This document shows positions 34,770-47,092 of a DNA stretch of 64,000 bases, piece after piece. Both the position numbers and the translations under genes were made by a program. The stretch is taken from positions 391,203 through 455,202 of the forward strand of contig VXAI01000140.1 of assembly GCA_013399305.1 (NCBI GenBank). The letters run 5' to 3'. The notes beneath the pieces were generated by a model. The model was not told where the DNA came from, did not search any database, and was given only the letters and a program-made list of their open reading frames with translations. The stretch's first letter is position 1. Every line of letters starts with the position of its first letter. The DNA is from Rostratula benghalensis (taxonomy: Eukaryota; Chordata; Aves; Charadriiformes; Rostratulidae).

Positions 34770-37700
34770 TGACATGAGTTTCCCAGGAAGGCAACTCTCA
34801 AAAGCCCTTGTGGATATGGTGCTCTCCAGCACACTCAAAGGCCCCCTGGCCCATACAGGTAGAACAGGGCAATCCTCCCCTCTCCTGTGCTCCCAGATCG
34901 CAGCCTCTGTAGGTGAACTTCTGACAAGAACCACCACTTGCACTGGTAGGCACCAGCACTCAGGAATACAAGGCAGGAGCTGAAGAGCAGAAGCTACACT
35001 CAAGACATAAGGAACCAGAGCAAAAGCAGACTCCACATGGTTTGGCATAATCAATACAGGTTTTGGCCATCAACTGACAAAGAAGCAGCTGTGATACTGC
35101 CATACAGGAATAGATCCTGGCAAGCAGCGAGGTTACCAACACCCTGACACTGACAGGCACTTACACAGCCAACATTTCCTCACTTCACTTCATGTTCAGT
35201 CCAGCTGGTACTACCTGATTTGACAAGGACTCTGCAACCCCAAGGCAGTGTTTTGCCCACAGATGGCTTTAACTATAAATACCCGAAGCATCACAGCAAT
35301 ACAGCCCCAGTGGAAGGAGCACTTACACCAGCTTAAGGACACCTAAGTACTGAGTTCCTCTGATGGGACCACTCTCTGCTGGCTGTCATCAACATGAAGC
35401 TAGAGGTCAGCTCTGTATCAGAGCACTCCCAAATCAGCTGGATTAATTTAAAACCCCTTTGTCAGCTGCACAAACTAACATAGTGCACAGCTGAGTTGGT
35501 AGCATATAACATTTTAACTGCCTCAATACAGATGAAGCAGCAGCAGTGCTTTGAGAAGAAAATGTCTAAAAAAGACCGTTTCACACCTGTACTAGCTTAA
35601 TAAAAACAGTAATAGCTGTGTTTGGTAGCTGGAAAGTGCAGCCACACACTAAAAAGTTCCATAGCACACAGTTTGGTCTTCTTTTACTGCCTCTAAATGC
35701 AATGGCAACTGTTGTCTTGGGGTTTCAGCCCTTCCAATTAACTAACAAGCCTTATCTCCCTTTGGTGCAACTGAAGGATGATTCTGTGATCTCATGAAAC
35801 ATTAGTTGCTCTTCCCCCTCCCCCATTCTAATTTAAATAACATCCAGTCCCATCCTACCATAAAGCCACCATAAAGACCTATAAAAAGGTCTGTACTTAA
35901 GACCATGAGATTGCAGCAGACAGGTAAGCAATTAGGCAAAATAAGCAGCAAGTTCTGTTCTCCTAATACAACAGCCATGCAAAGGCACTGTTCGTTTCCT
36001 GTGACAAATGCCACATTTAAATGATGTTGGATGTTTAAATGGATTTGACACCTAACGTTTTGCTAATGATCTCTGGTTTCAGACCTCAGCATTATGAAGT
36101 AGCGTGAAGGTCCCTTGTGTATGTACCTCACCAAAATTGGTAGGACCTAAAAAAGCATTTAAAAACATCATGATAGCAATGTCCCTAAAACATACAGTGG
36201 AACTATTGGACAATGATTTGAAATGTTATTGTTAGAATTAGCAGTTTAAAGCCTGATGTAGCAAAAAAACTAAAACCAAACACCCAGCCCCAGCTTCAGT
36301 TCTCCTTATTTTCCAATTGTATGCTCAACACTATTTCAGCAGCTGCCTCTGGAGAGGCTAAAATGTCCCTGCAAGAGTCAGGCACTGCCAAGAGGAGGAC
36401 ACAGACTGCTGGAGATGGGCATCCCATGAAGATAGCCCAGGGCAGCAGCCAAAAGATTGTTATTTCAGATCCTTTTTGTAACAACAAATAGGGAGAGCTC
36501 AGCAGTGCCAGCAGGCCAGGCAGAGGCAGAAAGGATTTGTCCCAACTGCCTGAGACACCGCTTTCCTGCTTTCCCTGGGAGGTCACTAAACTGCTTTTGC
36601 TGATGGTGGCTGGAGGTAGTAGTAGCTGTACTGCCTCGGGCATTTTTCTCCAGGATCTCATCCAGTCCTCTGAATGGGGACAACAGATGCACACACTTCC
36701 CTAGGTTGCCAGTCCATTCCCTGAATGAAGAGTTACCTACTGTCCCAGTTATCTCAAAAGCATAGGTCTGGGAAGCATGGCCTAGCCCTGAAAAAGGCCC
36801 TGTTGTGAGGATACAGGGGAAGTAAGATTAAAGAGAAAACCAGCAGCAAAGCCGGACCGCAATATCTGATTAAAATCTCAGGTTTTATTCACAGTTTACT
36901 GAAACTCCCTCCCACTTCCAAATTTTCTCATAAAAGAATGAATTGCTCTATCAACAAGTGTAAAAGGAAATGATTAATTTACCCCTCCCATCCAAACTAA
37001 TTACCAAGACTTCCATATCTTCAGGACCTGAGTAATGAATGAGCTTCCTGTGATTATAGCCAGGCACACCAAGAGGGCTCTGGTGTTAGCATTTGCGCCT
37101 CTGGGTCAAAAGCTGCAAGGACCACACAGTGTATCTGTGCTCATCAGAGACAGCAGCAGCATTTTAGCATGATGAACACTCTCCTGAACCCTTTGACCTT
37201 GTGTACATTAGTAATCTTCTTTTTAGAAAATAAATAAATTTCTGTTTCACAGCAGATGATGTGGCACATGGAGCACTAGGCTAATAAGAAAATGCTGCAG
37301 TCCTGGTTTCCTTGCCATGCAGCCCAGGGCAAGGATAGCATGCCAGCTTGGACTTGCTTTCCAAAATGTGAGGCTCAGCTTGCTGGGAGAAACACAAGAG
37401 GAATTGGAAGCTCCTATCACACAGAAAGACAAAATGGTGCCAGCAATTAATGGACAGTATCTTGCTTCTTTGCATGACAGGCCTCACTCCTGGTGAGACA
37501 GGAATTCAGCATGAGCTGGAAGCTGCGATTTCTTACAACTTCTTCTCTTGTGGTGGCATGGTTCCCAGTTCCTGATCTTACCACGTGCCAGGCCAAAATC
37601 TGTCCTGCTATCTTTGGCCTCCATGCTATCAAATGCTGACCCTGGTTCAGAGCTGTGCTGGTCTGAGTTAAATGGCATAGCAGCAAGGCAGTGGGGCTTC

Positions 37701-40700
37701 TCCCCACTAATGTGCTCCCCGTTGCTAACAGCAATGGACAAAACCAGGCTTGAGATTCAAGCAGGGGCACACGATGGCCACCCTCCTCTGTTCTGTCCTT
37801 CAGATCAGATGTTGAGCTAAAGCCTCTTCTCTGGCTGCTTTCAAGGTAGAAATTACAAGCTGTCACTGTCATTCTCAAAAAGAATAAAAAATGAGCCTCA
37901 GCCTTAGCACACAGGCCAGCACCTCCTCTTCCCCCTGGAGGAAAATGGTTTCTGTGTTAAACTTTCACAACTAAACCTGAAACCCAGTGATGTTTGGTTT
38001 AGGTTTTGTTACAAACCCAGAACACAGGCCAAGTTCGGGGGAAAAAAAATGGGCAAATTTTCAAGCAAATCAAGACCGATTTATGGTTTTGAGTGGAAAC
38101 CGTACTCAATTCACTACTTTCACAGGGGTTTGATCTGAAACCAGGCACAATCTGGCAGCAGTGAGCTGGCTTTTGCTTCAGGTTAAATTGAAAGCCAAAA
38201 CCAGCACATCTCCCCAAGTACCTAGGCCTATGGTATCCTTGCAGGAAGGAAGGATTCACAATCACAGATGCTCTAGAGATCTCATAATTGCACAGCAGTA
38301 CCTACACACCCCTGTAAGCCATTCCAGATCTGCCTTCAAGATAGTACTGGAGGACTGAGAGCTTTCAGGATAAAATACATCACATAACTCAAATCCTAGC
38401 CTGCAATTTTTCATTTGTTTGGGGTCTTTTTTTCTCCACTACCTTTAATTGTTTGTTTTGCTTTTAATCTCCTTGCTGCTTTGGTACAATTGGCTTTTTA
38501 TCAGATGGCACACAAAAATTCTAGTGGTCTTGTATCAAAGGCTGTAAGCTGTTGCAGTAACTGAGAATGCTGTTGCAGCACTGATAGTAATTCACCAATT
38601 TTACTGAGAGATAAGGTGCATGCTTTACTATGTGCATACACTGCATTATCTCTGAGCATTCTCTCCCTCTGCCTAATACTGATACTTGTGTACGTTTTAG
38701 GACTGTGTTCGAAATATTAAACAAAAGTGTCCATTTGAAAAAAGCAATGGCAACTGTGCCACTGCTAGACAGACAGCACAGGAGTCAGCATTTCACCCAG
38801 GCAGAAGGCTGAAATAAATAATGGACAACCAAAGCCGTTATTTAATGATCCCGTGCCTGGCTTCTACCATTATTTCACATCATTAAATGTGAATGTCTTG
38901 CCTCTTCCTGCCAGCCCTCCATTTTCCAAGTCCTACTTAATACCTTGTAGATCCAGACAGGGAGGGTTTATGCATCCTCAAGTCTGATGAGATGCTCCAG
39001 ACATGCCAACATTCCCAAAGCAACAGCCTTAAGTCAGCACATCAGTATCAGGGCTGTGCAGTCCGTGCCTTACACAGACGTACGTGTGTGCTTGACTATA
39101 CACTGGGAGTAGACTTTCATGGGATTAGCCACCGGGAACATTAAGTGCATGGTTAAGTTTTTGTGGGACTGGCAGGCCTATCTATTAACAAAAGAAACAG
39201 ATACATAAATACTACTTTGCACGTATCCAGTCCCCCATCGTAATTCTTTGCATTTTAATCAGATTAAACTTTGCAGAAACATATTATTTCATGACAAAAA
39301 CGACATGAGGAACAATCCTTTGTATAGGATATCAAAGAGCCATCTTGAGACATGGCTCCAGTCAAGTTGGCACGGAAGAGGTAAAGCATACCCAGCCACA
39401 AATCCTCCCCAAGCCGGCAGGAAGCCACCGGGAAGTTTGCTTGCTGGAGCCAGGCTCCTGGAAACGTGCTGCTCTCTGTAGTGGTTTCAACAAAAAATCT
39501 GATAGCAAGTATGAGGGGCTTAACATATAAGCTGTTCCCCATGGAGCCAGCTTGATGTGCTTCAGTGGGTGCAGGAGGATCGTTTTGCTGCTACCGATTT
39601 CTCCAGGTCCCTGCTGAGATGGGCTTTGCCTCCCAGGTGGTCTTTTCCCAGCTGGGGGATACGGGTGGAGAGATGCATCCTCCTCCAGCCGCGACTGTGC
39701 TGCCAGAGTCGCTCCCATCGCCACCGTCCCTACAGGTCCCTCAACCTGCTCCCTTCAAAATCTTCTCTTTCAGCTGATTATTGGGCTCATTTTCACCTTG
39801 CTGTAACAAGGAGCTAGAGACAGGCTGCAAGCAGCAAGCATCTGCCCGCACCTTCAAAGAGACATCTCCCACAGGCTGGTGGGAGCCTGCTGGATGCTTT
39901 GGCTTTCTTCGCTGCAATACCTTGAGCCCCAGAAAGTAGTGACAGCCACCTCCAGGCACTCCTCTGAGCTGAGAGACCAGCCAGCAGGTTTTGCTCACAA
40001 TTCTTCACCTCTACATGGACTTTGCTGGGGGTTAAACCAAAGTAGTGAATACCCCAGCACTGCCAAGAAACCTGAGTAACCCCAGTCCTTGCCAGACAGA
40101 AAGCAGTTTGGATTGCCATTCCTTTACTTATCCTTCCCAAATTTACCAGGCTGTGTGATCTTTTTAAGTGTCAGTCACCTGAGGTGACTAAAGTTAGGAA
40201 TGAATTTCTAGATGTCAATAACAGCCAATAATGCCACCATTAAGCATGTGCACAGAGCTGCCAAGTAGCACACAAAATTCCTCACTAATATAATCTCAAC
40301 GAAAGGGAGGTTATTCAGCAGGGGTAATACTTACTTCTTCATGCTAGACACATGCTACTTCTTAAACCTAGTTTTCTATTTACATTTTAAGTATCCTCCT
40401 TGGAAGATAAGGGAATTAGGCAGCCATGCTGTCTACTAAAGCCGACTGTAAAAATTAAGAGAAATCTATTCCAGCTGAAGCACAGCTGGACAGTTTTTCT
40501 TGTTCTTATTATTTGCTGCCTTTCAGGATATGAAGTCCGTGTTTCATTGTTCCAGTTACAGAATAAGGCCTGCTGATACCCCACCACTTCATTACAAAAC
40601 ATTGCATGCTGGAGAAACCACAGAAGGCCACAGCTGGCCAGTTCTGGGAAAACCAGGAAAAGAGCTTGCTAACTTCAAATGGCTTGAATTCAGAATTTCT

Positions 40701-40754
40701 GTTCCCTGGTAGTTGGAGCACACAGTGTTATTTGTTGGTCTGGAAGGAAATTCC
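34770..40754. other. non-coding interval, no gene recognised
   Basis: About 6 kb with no recognisable exon or RNA gene. The longest frames (36296-36694 minus, 37447-37878 minus, 39362-39724 minus) show no known motif and are probably chance. AT-rich clusters with homeodomain-like TAAT words occur near 36870-37010 and 38810-38890. Confidence 0.5.
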
Positions 40755-41258
40755 CATCACAGAGTTGGAAGGGACCTCTGGAGATCATCTAGTCCAACCC
40801 CCTGCCAGAGCAAGGTCCACCTAGAGCAGGTTGCACAGGAATGCATCCAGGTGGGTTTGGAAGGTCTCCAGAGATGGAGATTCAAACATGTCTCTGAGCA
40901 GCCTGTTCCAGTGCTCTGGTACCCTCAAAGGAAAGAAGTTCCTCCCCATGTTTAGATGGAACTTCCTGTGTTCAAGTTTGTGCCCTCTTGTCCTGTCACC
41001 AGGCACCACTGAAAAAAGACCGGCCCCATCCTCCTGACACCCACCCTTGAAGTATTTGCAAGCATTGATGAGATCCCCCCTCAGCCTTCTCTTCTACAGA
41101 CTAAAAAGACCCAAGTCCCTCATCTTTTCTTCACAAGAGAGATGTGCTAATCCCCTCATCGTCTTTGTAGCCTTTTGCTGTACTCTCTCCAGCAGTTCCC
41201 TGTCCTTTTTGAACTGGAGAGCCCAGAACTGGACACAAGCTGCACAGAACTGGACACC
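40755..41258 (-). repeat. CR1 LINE, 5'-truncated
   Basis: Begins ATCACAGAGTTGGAAGGGAC and ends at CAGAACTGGACAC. It covers the 3' UTR and the ORF2 tail in reverse complement (GAAAGAAGTTCCTCCCCATG, GGCACCACTGAAAAAAGACC). At the truncated 5' end the 13-mer CAGAACTGGACAC appears twice, at 41224 and 41245, a small duplication at the insertion junction. It is the same subgroup as the 11860, 26471, 33812 and 43666 copies. Confidence 0.95.
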
Positions 41259-43665
41259 TAATCTGCCAGTTACCATACAACCGCCTTCACATTAAATGTT
41301 ACAGCTTGAAATAGAAGCTCTAAGTCTTGACTGTCTGTTGGACATTGTAGTGTAGCCAATGGTCCCCCTGGACCAGCTCCACCTACCTGAGCCCAAGAGT
41401 GCCAACAAGCTGGGCAAACGCTCAAGCTGCAAACCACATTTCCACTTCAGTCAGTTGCTTCATGGCTATCAGTATCACCTCTATTATCTGGAGTGAGCAC
41501 AAGGCATTTTGCTTCTCCCTGTGTCTCTGGTCTGCCTGCTGGTAAGCAAGCAAGACCCCAGCTTGGGCGGGGATGCAGATCCAAGTGCACCTCTGCACCT
41601 GTAGGCTCACTGAAGGAGAGAACCCTGCAAAGCCCTATGGAGGATGGGGTACATATGAATAAAAGTAGCCCTCAACATCTCCCACGTGACCCTATGTATC
41701 TATCTCCATACAACCTACCAGCAAACTGAGAAAACCTGGAGTTTGTTGGGATGAAAGGCTGGTGCCAGCGAACTGGTTGTTAAATCAATCACCCAGTGGC
41801 ATAGCTATTTAAAACCAAGTGCTGTAAAACTGCACACATCCATCCCCCGTTGTCTCAACTCTCTCCTTACTGCTGCTTCTTAAGTATCTTTGCCAGGAAA
41901 TAAGAGGGTGATGCTCTTGTCTTCAAGCCATAGCCTGAGCTCCACCCCAGGTGTTGTTGCAAACCTTGTCCTGTGCCCTGAAGACACAACCAGGAGTTGT
42001 AAGGCTTCTGGGGCCTTTTGCTAACATGAGCTCTGACACACACACCCACCCCCATTACCTAGGTTACATGCCTCCCTTTACTTGTTTCTACAAAAGAAAT
42101 TGCTCATCAGGAGTTGAATGAGGCCAAAAGAAACCCCCAAAAAATGTCTAGGGAAAAAAAAGACAAACCCAAACCGTACAATTTTGGAGCTTCCAAAATG
42201 AATGAAACATGGCAAACATTTTCAACTGTATTCAAAATGTAGGGGGACAGGACCTATGTCACATGTACATTTCTTGAAAGAAACTGTTTTGAAAATGCCA
42301 CAGCATTTTATTTCAATGCCTCTTAAATGCAACCCTTTGATTTGCTATTTTAAATTGGCATTTTCCACTCAAATTAGTCCTGAAAGTGTGAGAAACAAGA
42401 GAAGTAACTAACCTCAAAGCTAAACATATTCAAAATGTCATGAGGGTCGACCCAAAACAACAATTTGTGTTTCTTCTCATTGCCCCAAAATTAAAAATAA
42501 ATTTAAAATAAAAATAATTTCTTTCATGTTGATCCAGTCCAGTTCTTTTTCCCTCTGTTTCGGAAAACAAGACCTCAGCCCCTGAATGGAGGTGGTTGGT
42601 CTTTCCAAAGGGCATATTCTCTGCTTTGTGCCTTCCTGCCACGGAATCCCAGCAAGCAACAGAGCTCTGCTCCTTCAGGGCAAATTGAACCCTCAGGTGC
42701 CTTCTTTTTATTCAACCTTAACTCCTGCATAAGGAGTTGGTAATACTCAGGCTGACTCATGAATTTCAGGAGTATCTAAAGTGCTCAGTGCAGATACAGT
42801 CTCTGTGTGAGTGCCTGAAGCAGGCAGGGTAGAGGGGAATCTGTTCATCTTTAATCTTCTTTCTAACTCTGTCACACTTACTGTGTAGCTTTGGCAAGTG
42901 GATTTGCTCCTGTGGCTCAGTGTTCCCAACTGCAGAGCAGAAACGAGCTTTATCAGCGCAGCAAGCTGCTGTGCCTGCTCGTGGGTGCGCTCTCCTGAAA
43001 ACAGCACATTAACCAACGCAGTGTTACACAGCAAAATTTCTTTCTCCTTATTTCAGCATCTACACAACGCCATAAGGTTTTAATAGTCTGAACCTACCTA
43101 ATGCTTGTTTCTCTTTCGGGATGTTACTTAGCTTGCAAGAGCAGCCAAGCTTTGAGAAAAACAGCTTCTTTCTTCCTTCCCTTTCCCCTTTTCACTTTTT
43201 TTTTTTTTTTTTTTTTTTGCATCACATCTTCCTCCTTGGGTTCCGGTGGTTCCTTACAGCCCCACAACAGACAGCTGTGTTCACTGTACCTTCGCACCTT
43301 CTGTCTGACTTTTCCTCCCCAGGAGATTTGTCTAGAAGATAAGCACAAGCTTGTGGCAATCCTGTGGCACTGACCTTCAGGCAGGTCTCTGTAGCAGGGG
43401 TCCCAGTGACATTTTGTCCTTCTGGAGGTCCCACTGATGGACACATCCATGTTTTTTGCACCTCCTGAAAAGCTGAAGTAAAGATTCAGGCACTCTTACA
43501 CCATCTCCCCAAATGCAAGAGGCTCCACCACTGCTCTGTGGTTTTGCTGTGGCCAAGCTTACTTTCATTTTCACGTGGTGGAGGTGAATGTGGTGTCTGG
43601 GTTTCAGCCAGGGAATCCTGCATCAAGGTCCCACGCGGTACACCCTAAAGACACTGCACACACAA
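41259..43665. other. non-coding interval, no gene recognised
   Basis: No gene recognised. It contains a short CA/CCC stretch at about 42037-42055, an A-rich patch near 42135-42170 and a long pyrimidine tract ending in T23 at 43196-43218. Confidence 0.5.
43167..43218. repeat. pyrimidine tract ending in T23
   Basis: An almost pure C/T stretch ending in 23 consecutive T. Simple repeat; it could be mistaken for a splice-acceptor polypyrimidine tract, but no AG-bounded coding exon follows. Confidence 0.9.
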
Positions 43666-44174
43666 GAATGATCCAGTTCTGGGCCCCCGAGTTCAAGAAG
43701 GACAGGGAAGAACTGCTGGAGAGCGTCCAGCAGAAGCTATGAAGATGATGAAGGGACTGGAGAATCTCTCTGTTGAGGAAAGGCTGACAGACCTGGGGCT
43801 GTTTCACCTGGAGAAGAGAAGACTGAGAGGGGACCTCATAGATACTGATCAATATCTAAAGGGTGGGTGTCAAAAGGATGGGGTCAGGCCCTTCTCAGTG
43901 GTGCCCAGTGACAGGACAAAGGGCAACGGGCACAAGCTAGAACATGGGAAGTTTCATCTGAACACGTGGAAAAGCTTCTTTCCTGTGAGGGTGGCAGAAT
44001 CCTGGAAACAGGCTGCCCAGAGAGGGTGTGGAGTCTCCTTCTTTGGAGACATTCAAAACCTGCATGGAAGCATTCCTGTGCAACTTGCTCTGAGGGACCA
44101 TGCTGTGGCAGTAAGTTGGACTGGATGATCTCCTAAGGTCCCTTCCAACCATTAAATTTCTGTGATTCTATGTG
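43666..44174 (+). repeat. CR1 LINE, 3' part of ORF2 plus 3' UTR
   Basis: Starts ATGATCCAGTTCTGGGCCCC and ends CTGTGATTCTATG. Translation of 43739-44128 shows the CR1 ORF2 tail ([39 protein letters not shown]). This tail is unusually long and open (129 codons), but it has no catalytic domain and cannot act alone. It lies about 710 bp before the larger CR1 at 44885, in the same orientation. Confidence 0.95.
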
Positions 44175-44884
44175 GGATCAACAGGAAATTTATCCTTCAA
44201 GATCTGAGAAAGCAGGGATATAAATGGACTGCAGTTACGAGGTACTTAATTGAGTGATGACTCTGGAGGGAGATGGAGCAGTGAAGGGAGGAAGAGTTGG
44301 GGAGGGTGGTGAGATGGGTCAGGCATGTGTCTCCTGTGCCAGAGAATCCTGTCTTCTCGGCATGGAATAAGGTCAGTTCATTACATATTAAGAAGGGTTG
44401 GTTGGGAGAAAACACATATCCAGAAAAGAGAATCAGGACAAAACAATATCCAAAGGATGCTTGTTAGGACACCAGTATGCATGCAAGCCTTGGGCATCTG
44501 GTTGCTCGGAGTCAGAGATAAGAGGGGTGCAAAGCCCCTGCAGTTTGACTGAGGTTACAGAGGAGTTCAGGGACACCCAAGGGCAGGCAACCAGATCTCA
44601 ACCTTTCCAAAGGAGCCACCTTAGTGCTTGAGATGGCCGTCTCCTCAACATAATGACAAAACTGCCCAAGGGTATTACAACATTCATCCCAAAGACACAC
44701 AGGGACACATAAAAGGATAAAGCCAAGCTCTCCTTTTGCTGAATCTGGCAATATGCACAGCATATCAGACTTTGCCAGTTCCACTCCAACCAAAGGGGTA
44801 TATGCATGCTTTTCCCCCCCAGTTTAGAAAAGCAGAGAATATTTCTTGGGCTTTTGTTTCAAAAATCACTACATTGATGCAGCT
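44175..44884. other. spacer between two CR1 copies
   Basis: About 700 bp of non-repetitive DNA. No gene or known repeat recognised. Confidence 0.5.
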
Positions 44885-44932
44885 GGAAGAGGTCTCAAGA
44901 TCACTTGCCCTTGTCCTGAAGTCTCTTCCTAG

Positions 44933-45343
44933 GGAGACTTCAACCTACCAGATATCAGTTGGGCATACAATATGGCTCAGAGGGAGCAGTCTAGGAGGTT
45001 CCTGGAGTGCATCAGGGATAACTTCCTGACACAACTGGTGAGGGAGCCAACTAGGGAGGGAGCACTGCTGGATCTGCTCTTTGTGAATAGAGAAGGACTT
45101 GGGGGGGATGTGACGGATGTAGACCGTCTTGGGCACAGCCCCGAAGGGCAAAGAATCCAGGAAGGTTTGACATTTTTCAAGGAAGTCTTAAAAGTGCAGG
45201 AGCAGGCCATCCCTGTGCACTGTAAAGCAAGTCATTGGGGGAAAAGGATGTCCTGGCTGAACAAAGAGATATGGTCACAACTCAGGGAAAAAATGGTACA
45301 AAGGTATGTAGGGAAAAGGTTAAAAAGGCCAAAGCCCAACTAG
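44933..45343 (+). pseudogene. CR1 ORF2, end of endonuclease domain
   Basis: The open frame starts just after a TAG and reads GDFNLPDISW at 44933-44962. This is the conserved apurinic/apyrimidinic-type endonuclease motif with the catalytic Asp followed by Asn. It continues through LLDLLFVNREGLGGDVTDV, the last part of the endonuclease fold. The frame ends at a stop at 45343 after a frameshift; the homologous reading continues in another frame from about 45250. No start codon is expected, because this is an internal fragment of a longer polyprotein. Confidence 0.85.
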
Positions 45344-45666
45344 AACTTCACCTGGCCTTGGATGTTAAAAACAATACAAAGAATTTCTATAAATATATTA
45401 GTAACAGGAGGAGGACTCGAGAAATTCTCCATCCTCTATTGGATGCAGGAGGTAAGATAGTGGCAAAGGCTGAGGAGAAGACTGAGGTACTGAACGCCTT
45501 CTTTGCCTCAGTCTTTAATAGTAGAGTAGGTTGTTCCCAGAGTACCCAGACCCCTGAGCTAGCACACAGGGGCAGGGAGCAGAATGAAGACCCTGTAATC
45601 CAAAGGGAGGTGGTGAGGGACCTGCTCCAACACCTCAATATAAACAAGTCTGTGGGGCCCAGATAG
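45251..45666 (+). pseudogene. CR1 ORF2, linker before RT
   Basis: This frame carries the linker between endonuclease and RT: KKAKAQLELHLALDVKNN, NFYKYISNRRRTRE, EKTEVLNAFFASVFNSRVG and [10 protein letters not shown]. These correspond to the conserved 'F..Y..KR', 'KAEVLNEFFASVF' and 'L..LN..KS.GPD' positions of CR1/jockey ORF2. The expected final Asp of 'GPD' is followed directly by a stop (GGCCCAGATAGG), one of several inactivating lesions. The reading resumes in another frame around 45668. Confidence 0.85.
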
Positions 45667-45781
45667 GATCCACCTGAGGGTACTGAGGGAGCTGGTGGAA
45701 GTGCTCGCTGAGCCACTTTCCATCATTTACCAGCAGTCCTGGTAAACTGGGGAGGTCCCAGCTGACTGGCATCTCACAAAT

Positions 45782-46342
45782 GTGACGCTCATCCACAAGA
45801 AGAGTCAGAAGGATGATCTGGGGAACTACAGGCCTGTCAGTCTAGCCTTGGTGCCTGGAAAGGTCGTGGAACAGATCATCCTGAGTGCCATTATGCAGCA
45901 CATGAAGGACGCCCAGGTGACCAGGCCCAGCCAGAACAGGTTCATGAGAGGCAGGTCCTGCTTAAGAAACCTGATCTCCTTCTATGACAAAGTGACCCGC
46001 TTGGTGGATGAGGGAAAGGCTGTGGATGTTGTTTACCTGGACTTTACTAAGGCTTTTGATACAGTCTCCCACAGTATCCTCCTGGAGAAACTGGCTGCCC
46101 ATGGCTTGGATGGGAGTACTCTCTGCTGGGTTAAAAACTGTCTGGAGGGCCAGGCCCAGAGACTGGTGGTGAATGGAGTTAAATACAATTGGCAACCAGT
46201 CATGAGTGGTGTCCCACAAGGCTCAGTATTGCAGCTGGTTCTCTTTAACATCTTTATCAATGATGTGGACAAGGGGATCAAGTGCACCCTCAGTAAGTCT
46301 GCAGATGACACTAAAAGTAGGTGGGTTTGTCGACCTGAGTGA
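45782..46342 (+). pseudogene. CR1 ORF2, reverse transcriptase core
   Basis: 186 codons of RT. NYRPVS sits at residues 15-20 and [11 protein letters not shown] at 87-97 (46040 onward), holding the first catalytic Asp. GVPQGSVL is at 143-150, INDVD at 159-163 and ADDTK at 174-178 (46301-46315), holding the catalytic Asp pair. The residue before ADD is Ser instead of the usual aromatic or aliphatic residue, and the block after PQGSVL reads QLVLF where GPVLF is typical. The frame is lost soon after ADDTK. The core is recognisable and the catalytic Asp residues are kept, but the enzyme as a whole is broken. Confidence 0.92.
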
Positions 46343-46393
46343 GGGTAGAAAGGCTTTGCAGAGGTATTGGATTGATGGGCCAAGGACAATGGC

Positions 46394-47092
46394 ATGAGGT
46401 TCAATAAGGCCAAGTGCTGGGTCCTGCACTTGGGTCACAACAGCCCCGTGCAGAGCTACAGACTTGGAGAAGAGTGGCTGGAGAGCTGCCTGGCAGAAAA
46501 TGACGTGGGGGTGTTGGTCGAGAGCTGGTTGACCATGAGCCAGCAGTGTTCCCAGGTGGCCAAGAAGACCCACAGCATCCTGGCCTGTATCAGGAACAGT
46601 GTGGTGAGTAGGACTCGGGAGGTAATCGTTCCCCTCTACTCAGCACTGGTGAGGCCCCATCTCAAGTACTGTGTACAGTTTTGAGCCCCTGACCACAAAA
46701 AAGACATTGAGGTTCTGGAGCGGGTCCAGAGAAGGGCAACAAAGCTGGTGAGGGGTCAGTGGAGTAAGCCTTATGAGAGACAGCTGAGGGAGCTGAGGTC
46801 GTTCAGCCTGGAGAAGAGGAGGCTGAGGGGAGACCTCATCACTTTCTACAACTACCTGAAAGGCGGTTGTAGAGAGGCAAAGGTTGGCCTCTTCTCCCAA
46901 GTCACAGGCAATAGGACAAGAAGAAATGGCCTTGAGTTGCGCCAGAGGAGGTTCAGATTGGATATCAGGAAAAATTTTTACACTGAAAGGGTTATTAAGT
47001 GTTGGAATCGGCTGCCCAGGGAAGTGATTGAGGCATCATCCCTGGAGGTATTTCAAAGACGGGCTGACGCAGTGCTCAATGGCATGGTTTAG
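46394..47092 (+). pseudogene. CR1 ORF2, C-terminal region
   Basis: Two frames cover this part. Bases 46394-46684 encode [32 protein letters not shown] and [16 protein letters not shown], then a stop that replaces the Trp expected in 'QFWAP'. Bases 46748-47092 encode LREVRS-like [21 protein letters not shown] and [20 protein letters not shown], the final conserved stretch before the ORF2 stop. The strength of these matches makes this the best template in the window for recognising the shorter copies. Confidence 0.88.

Noticed and set aside
34461..35054. 197-codon minus-strand frame
   Set aside because: Its C-terminal half is the antisense of the CR1 at 33812-34769. The rest has no recognised motif.
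35772..35800. GATGATTCTGTGATCTCATG resembling a CR1 terminus
   Set aside because: Only one octamer-like word and no CR1 3' UTR on either side.
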